Positions 8,922-17,790 are shown, numbered from the stretch's first letter. The stretch is 64,000 nucleotides of DNA from RGIG7111 sp036839975 (GCA_036839975.1 DAISVU010000003.1:68887-132886); one strand, 5' to 3'. A program made the numbers and translations. The notes: generated by a model from the letters alone, not told the origin.

Positions 8922-9590
8922 TCAATTATCTTGTGTGAAATGTATTTTAAAATGATTTCTTTTAACAGAGATGACACCATCTTTTTGCATTTTTCCAAGC
9001 TCTTTAGACAAAGAAGTTCTCTCTAGATTAAGATAATCTGCAAGTTGCTGGCGATCAAAAGGTATGTAGAATTCTTTTGTACCTTTTTGAAGAGATATGG
9101 AATTAAGATAGGCTAACACTCTTCCCCGAATTGTCTTGGGAGAAATGTGGAAGCTCCTGCTTGAGAGAATAAGATTTTTATAAGAAGATATGTTAAGAAG
9201 ATTCTTTACGATTTTCAATGTCCAACTGCTTTCTAATGAATGTAGTTGCTTAAGAATGTTAAGTCGAATAAAAATAATGTGACATTCTTCATTAGCTGTT
9301 ACGTCCACAAGCATTGGCTCGCTTTCAAGCAGAGCATAGGTTTCAGCAAAAAACTCTCCTTTTCCGACATGACTCAGGATTGTTCGATTGCCCCACATAT
9401 CATTGCTTTCAATAATAACGCTTCCATCTATCACAATACCCATACAATCTGTAACTGTACCTGCATGAAAAATTGTGGCGTTTTTCTTATATTTTCTTTC
9501 AAATGATGAAAGAGCATTCAGTGTATTTTCAATTTCTTTTTTATCCATATCTTGAAATAGTACAATTTTTTGTAAACTTGATATATCCAT
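8922..9590 (-). CDS. Crp/Fnr family transcriptional regulator (HcpR-like)
   Basis: A 222-residue regulator. The N-terminal cyclic-nucleotide-binding-type beta barrel (about 20-125, with GEFFAETYALLESEP) is followed by a dimer helix and a C-terminal winged helix-turn-helix with FDRQQLADYLNLERTSLSKEL (about 178-198), a typical Crp recognition region. There is no N-terminal Fnr-type cysteine cluster. It is divergent from the cargo operon, and a perfect palindrome lies between them. By analogy with HcpR-type regulators near hcp, it probably senses nitrosative or redox stress and activates hcp and its partners; the ligand cannot be inferred. A GGAGATG precedes the start on the minus strand. Confidence 0.85.
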   Translation of the reverse strand: MDISSLQKIVLFQDMDKKEIENTLNALSSFERKYKKNATIFHAGTVTDCMGIVIDGSVIIESNDMWGNRTILSHVGKGEFFAETYALLESEPMLVDVTANEECHIIFIRLNILKQLHSLESSWTLKIVKNLLNISSYKNLILSSRSFHISPKTIRGRVLAYLNSISLQKGTKEFYIPFDRQQLADYLNLERTSLSKELGKMQKDGVISVKRNHFKIHFTQDN

Positions 9591-9624
9591 TGGGCTTCAT
9601 CTCCTTTAAAAATAAAAATTCAAA

Positions 9625-9642
9625 ATGTGGTTACAACCACAT
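9625..9642 (+). promoter_or_regulatory. Palindromic operator, probable Crp/Fnr site 1
   Basis: ATGTGGTT-AC-AACCACAT is a perfect 8+8 inverted repeat in the intergenic space between the divergent regulator and the Fe-S protein gene, 57 bp before the latter's start. Half-site size and spacing fit a Crp/Fnr dimer, and a near copy recurs at 10490. It could serve the regulator's own promoter as well. Confidence 0.65.
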
Positions 9643-9698
9643 ACATGTAATTGAAATTATACTATAACTTTTAACATAACAACAAGGAGGTGAACGAC

Positions 9699-10475
9699 AT
9701 GATACGAAAAATTATCCATATAGATGAAGAAAAATGTGACGGATGCGGTATATGCGTAACAGCCTGTCACGAAGGAGCTATAGATATAATAGGGGGGAAG
9801 GCAAAACTGGTAAGAGAAAATTTTTGTGACGGACTTGGAGATTGTTTGCCAAGTTGCCCTCAGGAAGCCATAAGCTTTGAAGAAAGGGAAGCGCCAGAGT
9901 ACGATGATGAAGCCGTAAAAAAAATGCAAAGAGAAAAATTAAAAAAACGGTTAAAGGATAATAGTGAGATGACAGAACACGAAAAGAAGATACAAATGCA
10001 AATGGCTATGCATGCAGCAGGACAAGGATGTCCGGGATCAAGATTTATGCAATTTGATCAAAAGGAAGAAGAGGAAGTAAAGGAAGAAAAAGGCAATGTA
10101 AAACCGGTTTCAAGACTGGGACAGTGGCCTTGTCAGATAAAATTGGTTCCTACGAAGGCACCTTTCTTTGATGGAGCGAAACTCCTTATTGCAACGGACT
10201 GTACGGCTTTTGCTTATGCAAATATTCACGAAGAGTTTATGAAAGGTAAAATCACCATAATAGGCTGTCCTAAACTGGATGAAGGAGACTATACAGAAAA
10301 ACTTACCGAGATAATAGCGGAAAACGACATTAAACGCGTAACTGTACTAAGAATGGAAGTTCCTTGCTGCGGAGGAATACAGCATGCTGCGGAAAATGCT
10401 TTGAAAAATAGCGGCAAGTTCATACCTTGGCAAGTGGTAACCATTACACGAGACGGAAAGATTTTGGATATATAA
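9699..10475 (+). CDS. 4Fe-4S ferredoxin-type protein of the hcp cluster
   Basis: A 258-residue soluble iron-sulfur protein. A ferredoxin motif at C13, C16, C19 and C23 is followed by a second cluster motif (FCDGLGDCLPSCP). A charged linker with GQGCPG leads to a C-terminal domain with more cysteines (TDCTAF, IIGCPKLD, PCCGG). Proteins of this type sit beside hcp in clostridia and probably pass electrons to it or to rubredoxin. The ATG at 9699 is chosen because AAGGAGGTG lies just ahead; the frame also opens at a GTG inside that ribosome binding site. It is the first gene of the cargo operon and has its own operator. Confidence 0.8.
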   Translation: MIRKIIHIDEEKCDGCGICVTACHEGAIDIIGGKAKLVRENFCDGLGDCLPSCPQEAISFEEREAPEYDDEAVKKMQREKLKKRLKDNSEMTEHEKKIQMQMAMHAAGQGCPGSRFMQFDQKEEEEVKEEKGNVKPVSRLGQWPCQIKLVPTKAPFFDGAKLLIATDCTAFAYANIHEEFMKGKITIIGCPKLDEGDYTEKLTEIIAENDIKRVTVLRMEVPCCGGIQHAAENALKNSGKFIPWQVVTITRDGKILDI

Positions 10476-10489
10476 AATAAATTTTTAAA

Positions 10490-10507
10490 ATGTGGTTAAA
10501 ACAACAT
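10490..10507 (+). promoter_or_regulatory. Palindromic operator, probable Crp/Fnr site 2
   Basis: ATGTGGTT-AA-AACAACAT matches the site at 9625 with one mismatch in the right half. It lies 15 bases past the stop of the Fe-S protein and 77 bases before the DUF2249 gene. This suggests a second regulated promoter within the cargo cluster. Confidence 0.6.
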
Positions 10508-10584
10508 AAATGCAAATATGGAAAATGTATAATTTAAATAGAGTTAGATATAACTGACTAATTAGAATATATGGAGGTAGAAAA

Positions 10585-11271
10585 ATGGCTTATATGAATT
10601 GGAAAGATAAGGTAGAAGGATTTAAGAAGGTAGATGTAAGAGGTGTTGTGGGGAACTTTTTCCCAGGATTAAAGAAACAGGTGAGTGCAATACCTGAAGG
10701 TGAGGGAGTGACAATAATACAGACTTTCGACCCTATACCCCTTTATGAAGTAATGGAAGATTTGGGCTTTGAAAGCCACACGGAACAAATAGATAAAACC
10801 GAATTTCATGCGCATTTTTATAGAGCAGTGGTAAAAGAGGCGGAAAAAGACATACCTATGAGACCTGCTGCCCTTACAAATATGCCTATGATAGACGAAA
10901 AACTGGGAAATATAGCAGTTGAGTTTTGGGATCTTACCTGGAATGATAACAAAAGGTATTTGCCTTATGAAATAAGATTGCTACTTTCTTTAACAAATGC
11001 AGTAGGGGCAGGCAGAATGCGTCAGGCTACAAGAGAAATCGTGAAAGCGTACATACACGGTATAGACAGTGCAGCACTGGATGATGTATTTGAGCTTTTG
11101 GCTTGGAATCAGGGAATAGGATATTTCAGCTCTGAGATAGGGCCGTCTACTTTGTTTGCAGCTTATAAAACCATAAAACAAATGGAAAAACAAGGAAAAG
11201 ATAGGGAGGAAATAGTAGAAACCTTAAAAGAAAAGTTCGGTGAAAAAAATCCCGATGTAAAAGTGGTATAA
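10585..11271 (+). CDS. DUF2249 domain protein with CMD-like C-terminal domain
   Basis: A 228-residue protein. Residues 1-85 look like a DUF2249 domain (GVTIIQTFDPIPLYEVMEDLGF, then FHAHFYR), a TusA-like fold that recurs beside hcp and hemerythrin genes. Residues 115-205 are helical, with LLSLTNAVGAGRMRQATREIV resembling carboxymuconolactone-decarboxylase/AhpD-like proteins. There is no clear catalytic cysteine pair. GGAGGT precedes the ATG. Position after the second operator and before three other stress-type small proteins suggests a role in redox or NO defence; the activity is unknown. Confidence 0.65.
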   Translation: MAYMNWKDKVEGFKKVDVRGVVGNFFPGLKKQVSAIPEGEGVTIIQTFDPIPLYEVMEDLGFESHTEQIDKTEFHAHFYRAVVKEAEKDIPMRPAALTNMPMIDEKLGNIAVEFWDLTWNDNKRYLPYEIRLLLSLTNAVGAGRMRQATREIVKAYIHGIDSAALDDVFELLAWNQGIGYFSSEIGPSTLFAAYKTIKQMEKQGKDREEIVETLKEKFGEKNPDVKVV

Positions 11272-11329
11272 ACTGAAAATTTGCACTTCGCAAAAATAGG
11301 CAAAATATAATTTGGTAGAGGTAGGGGAT

Positions 11330-11596
11330 ATGGCAAAGAGACTGAAAATAAAAATAACGCTTGTAGACAAAGTTGGCAAGGACTATTGCCACAGAGGTCA
11401 CAAAATTGGAGATAGCTGGGATTATGATAAAGATAGAGGGAATTTGTGCCCACTGGTAATGCACACTTTGTTTCCTATGATAGATATATTAAGATATGGA
11501 GGTGAATTGCCAATTTCTTCAAAAACCGGTGATTCCAGATTTTGCTGCCCTGATGCGGATGTGATAAACATTTTTAAAATAGCGATAGAAGAATAG
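11330..11596 (+). CDS. TIGR04076 family protein
   Basis: An 88-residue protein with conserved cysteines and glycines: YCHRGHKIGDSW, NLCPLVMHTLFPMI, LRYGGELP and RFCCPDADVI. These match the TIGR04076 family of small Cys-containing proteins of unknown function in anaerobes. The ATG at 11330 follows GAGGTAGGGG; the upstream TTG in frame lies inside that site. It belongs to the cargo operon, with short spacings on both sides. Confidence 0.7.
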   Translation: MAKRLKIKITLVDKVGKDYCHRGHKIGDSWDYDKDRGNLCPLVMHTLFPMIDILRYGGELPISSKTGDSRFCCPDADVINIFKIAIEE

Positions 11597-11620
11597 GTGT
11601 AAGCTGAGAAAGGAGCAGAT

Positions 11621-11842
11621 ATGGAAATTACAAATAAAACCAAGCTAAAGGATTTGCTTTCCGAATATCCGTGGTTAAAGGAGGAAATAGTAAGCATAAA
11701 CGATAAGTTTAAATTGTTACATACTCCTCTTGCTAAGGTCATGCTCGGAAAAGCAGATATAAAAATGATGAGTGAAAAAGTGGGGATGCCGGAAGACGTG
11801 CTTATACAAAAATTGGCAGGGATTATAGCTTCCCACAAATAA
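11621..11842 (+). CDS. DUF1858 domain protein
   Basis: A 73-residue protein with the DUF1858 pattern: an N-terminal TKLKDLLSEYPWLKEEI, a central LLHTPLAKVML and the helical C-terminus MPEDVLIQKLAGII. Such stand-alone domains accompany DUF2249, hcp and hemerythrin-like genes and are thought to be associated with redox regulation, but no activity is known. AAAGGAG precedes the start. The next gene begins 18 bp after the stop, consistent with one transcript. Confidence 0.75.
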   Translation: MEITNKTKLKDLLSEYPWLKEEIVSINDKFKLLHTPLAKVMLGKADIKMMSEKVGMPEDVLIQKLAGIIASHK

Positions 11843-11859
11843 AAGGATGGTGAAGGCAG

Positions 11860-12513
11860 ATGAAAGAAATGGTAGGAAAAGTATTTTCCATAGCAAATGA
11901 CAATAAGGCTACTTACGGTTGCACAGTTTCAAAAGAAGTCAGCGGCGGAGAAAATTATATAGCGTATTTTTCCATGGCAGAAGATACGGATATAAGTGCA
12001 GAAATATTTTCTTACTATAAGCTTATAATACTAGTTGAGGGCGAGCTAGAAGTATATGGATATGGTGAAAATGTTAAAAAATTACGAGAAGGGGATGCCA
12101 TAATTACCCCGACGGATGTAACGGTAGGAATGAAAACAGGAGTGGGAGCGGTATTTACTGAAATAGCAATAAGGAGGGAAGATGTTATGAATAAAGCGGT
12201 GAAGGCTGGAGAAGTATTTAAGTTAGCGGAGTTACTTCAATTCCAAGATGGAAAAATCGTAAATATGGATGTGGTGCACAATGATAAAATGAAGTTTGTT
12301 CTCATGGCTTTTGATGAGGGTACAGGTCTGTCTGAACATGCTGCACCGGGTGAGGCAATCATTTTTGCTCTTGATGGTGAAGGCGTAATTGTATACGAGG
12401 GAGTAAGCCATTCCATCAAGGCAGGCGAAAATTTTCATTTTGCCAAGGCAAGGCGGCACTCCGTAGAGGCGACAAAAAAGTTTAAAATGGCTCTGCTCTT
12501 AATTTTAGAGTAG
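11860..12513 (+). CDS. Double-cupin protein
   Basis: A 217-residue two-cupin protein. The first barrel (about 15-110) contains LVEGELEVYGYG and LREGDAIITP; the second (about 125-217) contains EHAAPGEAIIFALDGEGVIVYEG, SIKAGENFHF and a His in ARRHSVEA, typical of cupin motifs 1 and 2. The metal-binding histidines are sparse in the first barrel, so only the second may bind metal. A cargo-operon member; the substrate is unknown. Related proteins near hcp might sense or remove reactive species, but that is conjecture. Confidence 0.75.
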   Translation: MKEMVGKVFSIANDNKATYGCTVSKEVSGGENYIAYFSMAEDTDISAEIFSYYKLIILVEGELEVYGYGENVKKLREGDAIITPTDVTVGMKTGVGAVFTEIAIRREDVMNKAVKAGEVFKLAELLQFQDGKIVNMDVVHNDKMKFVLMAFDEGTGLSEHAAPGEAIIFALDGEGVIVYEGVSHSIKAGENFHFAKARRHSVEATKKFKMALLLILE

Positions 12514-12582
12514 GGAGTCTTTGTTGAAAATGCAGAAAATGGCGTACCAGAGTAATATCAAATAAATAATAGTATAGGAGAT

Positions 12583-12750
12583 ATGAAAATGGGGAAATAT
12601 GAATGTGAACCTTGCGGTTATATCTATGATCCGGAAGTAGGAGATCCGGATGGAGGAATAGCACCCGGAACTGCCTTTGAGGATATTCCGGATGACTGGG
12701 TTTGCCCTATATGTAATGTTGATAAAAGTATGTTTAAAAAGGTTTTATAA
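12583..12750 (+). CDS. Rubredoxin
   Basis: A 55-residue protein. Cys8 and Cys11 (YECEPCGYIYDPE) and Cys41 and Cys44 (DWVCPICNVDK) form the canonical four-cysteine iron site, with the conserved GDPDGGIAPGT between them. It is a small electron carrier, likely supplying electrons to the hydroxylamine reductase or to other oxidative-stress reductases. ATAGGAG precedes the ATG at 12583; an in-frame ATG at 12589 is an alternative. hcp starts 18 bp downstream, so the two are presumably co-transcribed. Confidence 0.92.
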   Translation: MKMGKYECEPCGYIYDPEVGDPDGGIAPGTAFEDIPDDWVCPICNVDKSMFKKVL

Positions 12751-12767
12751 GAAAGGAACAAGGGAAA

Positions 12768-14417
12768 ATGGATAATAAAATGTTTTGTTTTCAGTGCCAG
12801 GAAACAGCAAAAGGCACAGGCTGCACAGCAGTAGGAGTTTGTGGAAAGAAGCCTGAAGTTGCCAGCATGCAGGATCTTCTGATTTATGTCACAAAAGGGC
12901 TTTCTTTTATAACTACTGAATTGCGTAATGATGGAAAAACAATCACAAAAGAAACCAATCATTTGATTACGGTTAATCTTTTTACTACAATTACAAATGC
13001 AAATTTTAACAAAAATGCGATTGTAGAAAGAATTAAGAAAACTCTTGAATTAAAAGCAAGACTCATTTCTCAACTGGAAAGAAAAGAAGGCTTGCCTGAT
13101 GCAGTGATATGGAGTGGTCAAGAGGCTGAATTTGAAGAAAAAGCAGTCTCTCAGCAAGTGGGGGTTCTCTCAACAGAAAATGAAGATATCCGTTCCCTGC
13201 GAGAAATGATCACCTATGGTTTAAAGGGACTTGCAGCATATTCCAAACATGCCAATGCTCTCATGCATGATGATGAAGAGGTAGATGCGTTTATCCAAAG
13301 AGCATTAGCAAAAACACTTGATGACAGTTTAAGTGTTGATGATTTAGTGGCATTAACTTTGGAAACAGGTAAATATGGCGTAGAAGGTATGGCACTTTTA
13401 GATAAGGCGAATACCGAAACCTATGGAAACCCTGAGATTACTAAGGTTGATATAGGTGTCAGAAATAATCCGGGAATACTCGTTTCAGGTCATGATCTTA
13501 AGGATTTCGAACAATTGCTTGAGCAAACAAAAGATACAGGAATAGACGTTTATACTCACTCTGAGATGCTGCCTGCACATTACTATCCGGCATTCAAAAA
13601 ATATCCTAATTTTGTAGGAAATTACGGCAATGCATGGTGGAGACAAAAAGAAGAATTCGATAAATTTAACGGACCTATCTTAATGACCACGAACTGCATC
13701 GTCCCTCCTTTAGATAGCTATGAGGATAGGCTTTGGACTACAGGCGCAGCTGGATATCCAGGATGTAAACATATTGAAGGAGGATATGGATCGATTAAAG
13801 ACTTCTCCGCTATAATTGAGCAAGCTAAGAATTGTCAGCCACCTCAAGAGATTGAAACAGGAAGCATCGTTGGTGGGTTTGCCCATGAACAGGTATTTGC
13901 ACTTGCAGATAAGATTGTGGACGTAGTAAAATCAGGAGATATCCGTAAATTTGTAGTAATGGGAGGCTGCGATGGAAGAATGAAGTCAAGAGACTACTAC
14001 AGAGACTTCGCAGAAAAGCTCCCAAAGGATGTTGTAATTCTTACAGCTGGTTGTGCTAAGTACAGATATAATAAACTAAATTTGGGCGAAATAGGGGGAA
14101 TTCCTCGTGTGCTTGATGCCGGACAGTGTAATGACTCATACTCGCTAGCATTAATAGCACTTAAACTCAAAGAAGTTTTCGGATTGGAAGATATAAATGA
14201 CCTTCCGCTGGAGTTCAATATTGCTTGGTATGAGCAAAAAGCTGTAATAGTTCTGCTTGCTTTACTCTATCTTGGTGTAAAGAACATACATTTGGGACCA
14301 ACGCTCCCAGGGTTCCTTTCACCGAATGTAGCAAATGTTTTAATAAAAAATTTCGGCATTTCAGGAATAGGAACCGTTGATGATGATCTTAAACTTTTCT
14401 TTGGTGAAGATGAGTGA
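12768..14417 (+). CDS. hcp: Hydroxylamine reductase / hybrid cluster protein Hcp
   Basis: A 549-residue hybrid-cluster protein of normal length. The N-terminal CX2CX8CX5C (Cys7, 10, 19, 25) binds the cubane cluster. Later hybrid-cluster ligands are visible in SGHDLKDFE, TNCIVPP, AGYPGCKHIE, TAGCAKY, DAGQCNDSYS and the glutamate of WYEQKAV. Family members reduce hydroxylamine to ammonia and reduce NO to N2O, protecting anaerobes from nitrosative stress. It is the last gene of the transposon cargo, 18 bp after rubredoxin, and is followed by a terminator. The neighbouring Crp/Fnr regulator and palindromes suggest stress-induced expression. Confidence 0.95.
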   Translation: MDNKMFCFQCQETAKGTGCTAVGVCGKKPEVASMQDLLIYVTKGLSFITTELRNDGKTITKETNHLITVNLFTTITNANFNKNAIVERIKKTLELKARLISQLERKEGLPDAVIWSGQEAEFEEKAVSQQVGVLSTENEDIRSLREMITYGLKGLAAYSKHANALMHDDEEVDAFIQRALAKTLDDSLSVDDLVALTLETGKYGVEGMALLDKANTETYGNPEITKVDIGVRNNPGILVSGHDLKDFEQLLEQTKDTGIDVYTHSEMLPAHYYPAFKKYPNFVGNYGNAWWRQKEEFDKFNGPILMTTNCIVPPLDSYEDRLWTTGAAGYPGCKHIEGGYGSIKDFSAIIEQAKNCQPPQEIETGSIVGGFAHEQVFALADKIVDVVKSGDIRKFVVMGGCDGRMKSRDYYRDFAEKLPKDVVILTAGCAKYRYNKLNLGEIGGIPRVLDAGQCNDSYSLALIALKLKEVFGLEDINDLPLEFNIAWYEQKAVIVLLALLYLGVKNIHLGPTLPGFLSPNVANVLIKNFGISGIGTVDDDLKLFFGEDE

Positions 14418-14492
14418 TGCGATACGAATTTTGCAAATGCATTAGAACAAATAATAATTGCTATATAATCTAATTAACATGGTACATTAAGA

Positions 14493-14526
14493 AACAGTGA
14501 ACCACCTCAAGGGTTTACTGTTTTTT
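14493..14526 (+). terminator. Rho-independent terminator after hcp
   Basis: AACAGTGAACC pairs with GGTTTACTGTT (one mismatch or wobble) and is followed by TTTTT. It ends the cargo operon just inside the transposon's right end. Confidence 0.8.
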
Positions 14527-14605
14527 TCTTTGTTCAAAAGGGAAATGTGATCAAAAGGAAAAGCGTCAACAAATATAAAAAGGTGCTTGACAAAATGCTT
14601 CCTGG

Positions 14606-15973
14606 GGAACTAAAAAAGATATAGAGCCATATATGGATGAAAAGTTTCAAAATAATATTTTGCTTACACAAACCGAAAGACTGACAATGAATGGCAGACC
14701 GGCAAATCCAAAGTATGCAAGAAATAAGAATGTACTTGTAATCGGTGGTTCAGGAAGTGGAAAAATCCGATTTTATGTCAAACCTAACTTAATGCAGATG
14801 CACAGTAGCTATTGTGTAACTGATCCCAAAGGAACAATAGTCCTTGAGTGCGGCAAGATGCTTGAGGATAATGGCTATGAGATTAAAATCTTAAATACCA
14901 TTAACTTCAAAAAGTCCATGAAATACAATGCCTTTGCCTATATCCGTTCTGAGAAAGACATTCTGAAATTGGTGCAGACAATCATAGCGAATACGAAAGG
15001 AGAGGGCGAAAAAGCAGGTGAAGATTTTTGGGTCAAAGCTGAAAAGCTCTACTATACAGCCCTTATCGGCTACATCTTCTATGAAGCTCCAAGAGAAGAA
15101 AAGAACTTTGCAACACTTCTCGATATGATAGACGCTTCAGAAGTTAGAGAAGATGATGAAACCTATATGAATCCGATAGACAGACTCTTTGAAGCACTGG
15201 AGAAGAAAGAACCTACACACTTTGCAGTGAAGCAATATAAAAAGTACAAATTGGCTGCGGGAAAGACAGCAAAATCTATTCTTATATCTTGTGGTGCAAG
15301 GCTTGCTCCATTTGATATTCAAGAACTACGGGACTTGATGAGTGAAGATGAACTTGAGCTTGATACACTGGGAGATAGAAAGACAGCACTCTTTGTTATT
15401 ATCTCCGATACCGATGATACCTTTAACTTTGTAGTGTCCATTATGTATTCTCAGTTATTTAACTTGCTATGTGATAAGGCAGATGACGAATACGGTGGCA
15501 GGCTTCCTATTCATGTAAGATGCCTTTTAGATGAGTTTGCAAACATCGGCTTAATTCCAAAGTTTGAGAAACTTATAGCAACAATCAGAAGTAGAGAGAT
15601 TTCAGCGAGTATTATCTTACAGGCTCAGTCGCAGCTAAAAGCGATATATAAGGATAATGCAGATACCATTGTAGGAAACTGTGATAGTACCTTATTCTTA
15701 GGTGGAAAGGAAAAAACAACACTAAAGGAGCTGTCCGAAACGCTTGGTAAAGAAACTATCGACCTTTACAACACATCGGAAACAAGGTCAAATCAAAAGA
15801 GCTTTGGACTTAACTATCAAAAGACAGGTAAAGAATTGATGAGTCAAGATGAGATTACGGTCATGGATGGTGGAAAATGTATCTTTCAGCTTAGAGGTGT
15901 AAGACCTTTTCTATCAGATAAATTCGATATTACAAAGCATAAGAATTGTAACGATTGTATCCGATACCTTTAA
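14606..15973 (+). pseudogene. VirD4/TraG coupling protein, 3' part (fused to junk)
   Basis: Continues the coupling protein from GTKKDIEPYMDEKF. The Walker A-like loop reads IGGSGSGKIRFY, where an Ile replaces the usual Thr after GK. Walker B is in HVRCLLDEFANIG, followed by the conserved TIRSREISASIILQAQSQL and GNCDSTLFLGG. The protein should carry on after FDITKHKN, but the reading runs into CNDCIRYL and stops, because a deletion has joined it out of frame to a topB remnant at about 15945. The gene is thus broken twice: by the nested transposon and by this deletion. An isolated start at ATG 14633 is unlikely to give a working protein. Confidence 0.82.
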
Positions 15974-16103
15974 GTCGGCAGAAACTACCGCAAAATGGGA
16001 AATGGAGTTATCGGATATAGCTCCGGGCAAATCTTCAAAGAAAGAATTTTTGAAAGATATTGAAAATGAGATAAAAGAGGCTGTTTTGACATACCGCAAG
16101 TAA
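15948..16103 (+). pseudogene. DNA topoisomerase III C-terminal remnant
   Basis: Read in the frame starting at 15948, the sequence gives VTIVSDTFKSAETTAKWEM, LSDIAPGK and SSKKEFLKDIENEIKE, then a stop. The TAKWE...L..I..GK...EFL.DIE pattern is typical of the end of topoisomerase III proteins carried by CTn elements. Only about 51 codons remain, abutting virD4 directly. Everything that normally lies between virD4 and topB is missing. Confidence 0.6.
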
Positions 16104-16183
16104 GTAGGTACTAATTTCAGAGTGGAAAAAATATCCTAAAAGTGCTATAATATATTGAAATATTTTTTTGAAAAGGAGGTATT

Positions 16184-17708
16184 ATGCAGCTTTTAGATAT
16201 AAAGAGAATGGCTCATAGCATTCTTGAAAATCAAAACATAGAAAGCAGTTTTATCGAATATAAAAAGTCGGCAAATTTTAAAGATAAAATTCTAAAAACT
16301 GCTTGTGCCTTTGCCAATAACTATATGAACAATGAGATTGGATTGTTGTTTGTTGGAATTGAAGAAGTTGACGATAAAGAAACGGGAGAAAAGGCAATTC
16401 CCAAAAGACCGATAGAGGGGATAAAAGAGTCCAAAGTTGAAGGGATTGAAAATAAATTAAAATCTCTTCTTTCCAATATCCATCCTAAAATAAACTACCA
16501 TATTATTACGGACAAAATTGATGATGAATACTATATTGTCGTTGCGGTAGAGAGTGGTAGTAGCGGTCCGTTTCAAACAAGTGAAAGGGCGGAAAGGGAC
16601 AAAGATATTAGGCTAAAGGCAGGAAGATATATCAGCGTCGGTAGAGATTCAAGACTTCCAAATCCAACCGAAGAATTTGAACTTTTGAAGAAATTTGCAA
16701 ACTTTTCTTTTAGCTCCAATTTGAACGATACAGCTACCATAGATGATTTAAGCTATGAATATTATGAAAGAATATCTGCTTCAAACGGGAGCAAAGAAAG
16801 ATATTAGAAAAATGTCTAAGCTGGATATGGCAAAGAGTATGGGGCTTGTCAGTGAAAGTGAGTATGGTGGTTATAGAGCTAAAAATTTTGCTGTGCTGAT
16901 GTTTGCGGAAACACCAAATAAATTTATTCCAAATGCCCATGTTGAAATCATAAGAGAAATAGACGGAACCGATAAAATGGAATCAAAAAGATTTGATGAT
17001 CCGGTTTGGATACAGGCAAAACATGTCAGCAAATATTTTGAAGATAATATTATGGCTTCATACACCATAAGGGAAGCTGATAAAATTGAGCATAAGATTA
17101 TCTATAACTATCCTCTTACGGCATTTGAGGAACTTGCTACTAATGCTATCGTGCATAAAGAATATGATACGCCTGAATCTGTAGGAATATATATTTACAA
17201 GGATAGAATTTCTTTTGTAAACCATAATAGACCACTTCCTCCTGTAACTATCGAAGCTCTTAATAGAGATAGAAGTTTTGATAGAAGGCAGTATCTGAAT
17301 AAAGAGCTTAAAGATATGTTCTTTTTTCTTAATTTGATAGAGTCTTACGGATCAGGAATAAGGCGTGCAAAAGATGCACTATTAGAAAATGGCTCTCCTG
17401 AGCTTAAGTTTTATCCGGACAATGAAGAAGATAACTATACTAATGCAGTTATGGGTGTGAATGAAGAATTTTTGAGAGAGTTTAATGGTAGTACTACCAA
17501 AGAAACTACCAAAGAAAAAAGTAGTATCCAAGAACAAATAGTTCTTCTTATGAAAAGTAATCCGAGTATTACTGCGGAACAGATAGCAAATGAGATTAAA
17601 GAAATAACAGCAGATGGAGTACGATACCATATAAGGAATCTGAAATCTCATGGAGTTATTAAAAGAGAAGGCTCTACCAAATCAGGTAAATGGGTAGTGA
17701 TGAAATAG
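16184..17708 (+). pseudogene. AlbA_2/divergent-AAA ATP-binding regulator, frameshifted
   Basis: The first part (16184-16807) has an AlbA_2 (Schlafen-type) N-terminal domain with SSFIEYKKSANFKDKI, FANNYMNNEIGLLFVGI and a later GRYISVGRDS. The second part (from about 16765) continues in another frame with KEYLLQTGAKKDI, the ATP-binding FEELATNAIVHKEYD, SYGSGIRRAKDALL and a C-terminal winged helix. The break lies near 16760-16768, where GAATATTATGAAAG has one extra T relative to the expected Y-M-K-E reading. Intact relatives are DNA-binding ATPase-type regulators carried by mobile elements. AAAAGGAGG precedes the ATG. Confidence 0.78.
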
Positions 17709-17730
17709 AATAAACAAGATCATAGAATCA

Positions 17731-17766
17731 AAAGGTGATTAGAGTAAAATCTAACCACCTTTTTTG
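17731..17766 (+). terminator. Rho-independent terminator
   Basis: AAGGTGATTAGA pairs with TCTAACCACCTT (one mismatch) and is followed by a T run. It ends the AlbA-type gene and separates it from the helicase-like gene. Confidence 0.7.
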
Positions 17767-17790
17767 TTTGGAAAAAAGAAGGGGGTAAAA

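Larger units (their letters stand above)
3948..14606 (+). mobile_element. Tn4451-like mobilizable transposon nested in virD4
   Basis: Both ends sit inside one virD4 reading frame. The left flank reads GCAAGATGGG, the right flank TGGGGAACT, and both contain TGGG (3948-3951 and 14603-14606). Joining them gives S-A-R-W-G-T-K-K-D, a continuous coupling-protein reading frame. The 10,655-bp element carries a large serine recombinase at the left end, TnpW, a DUF3847 protein, an oriT-like hairpin region, a MobA/MobL relaxase and a redox-stress cargo ending in hcp. This is the plan of Tn4451-type elements, which move by a serine recombinase and are mobilized in trans. The recombinase and relaxase are both damaged, so the element is probably fixed in place. 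Confidence 0.85.
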
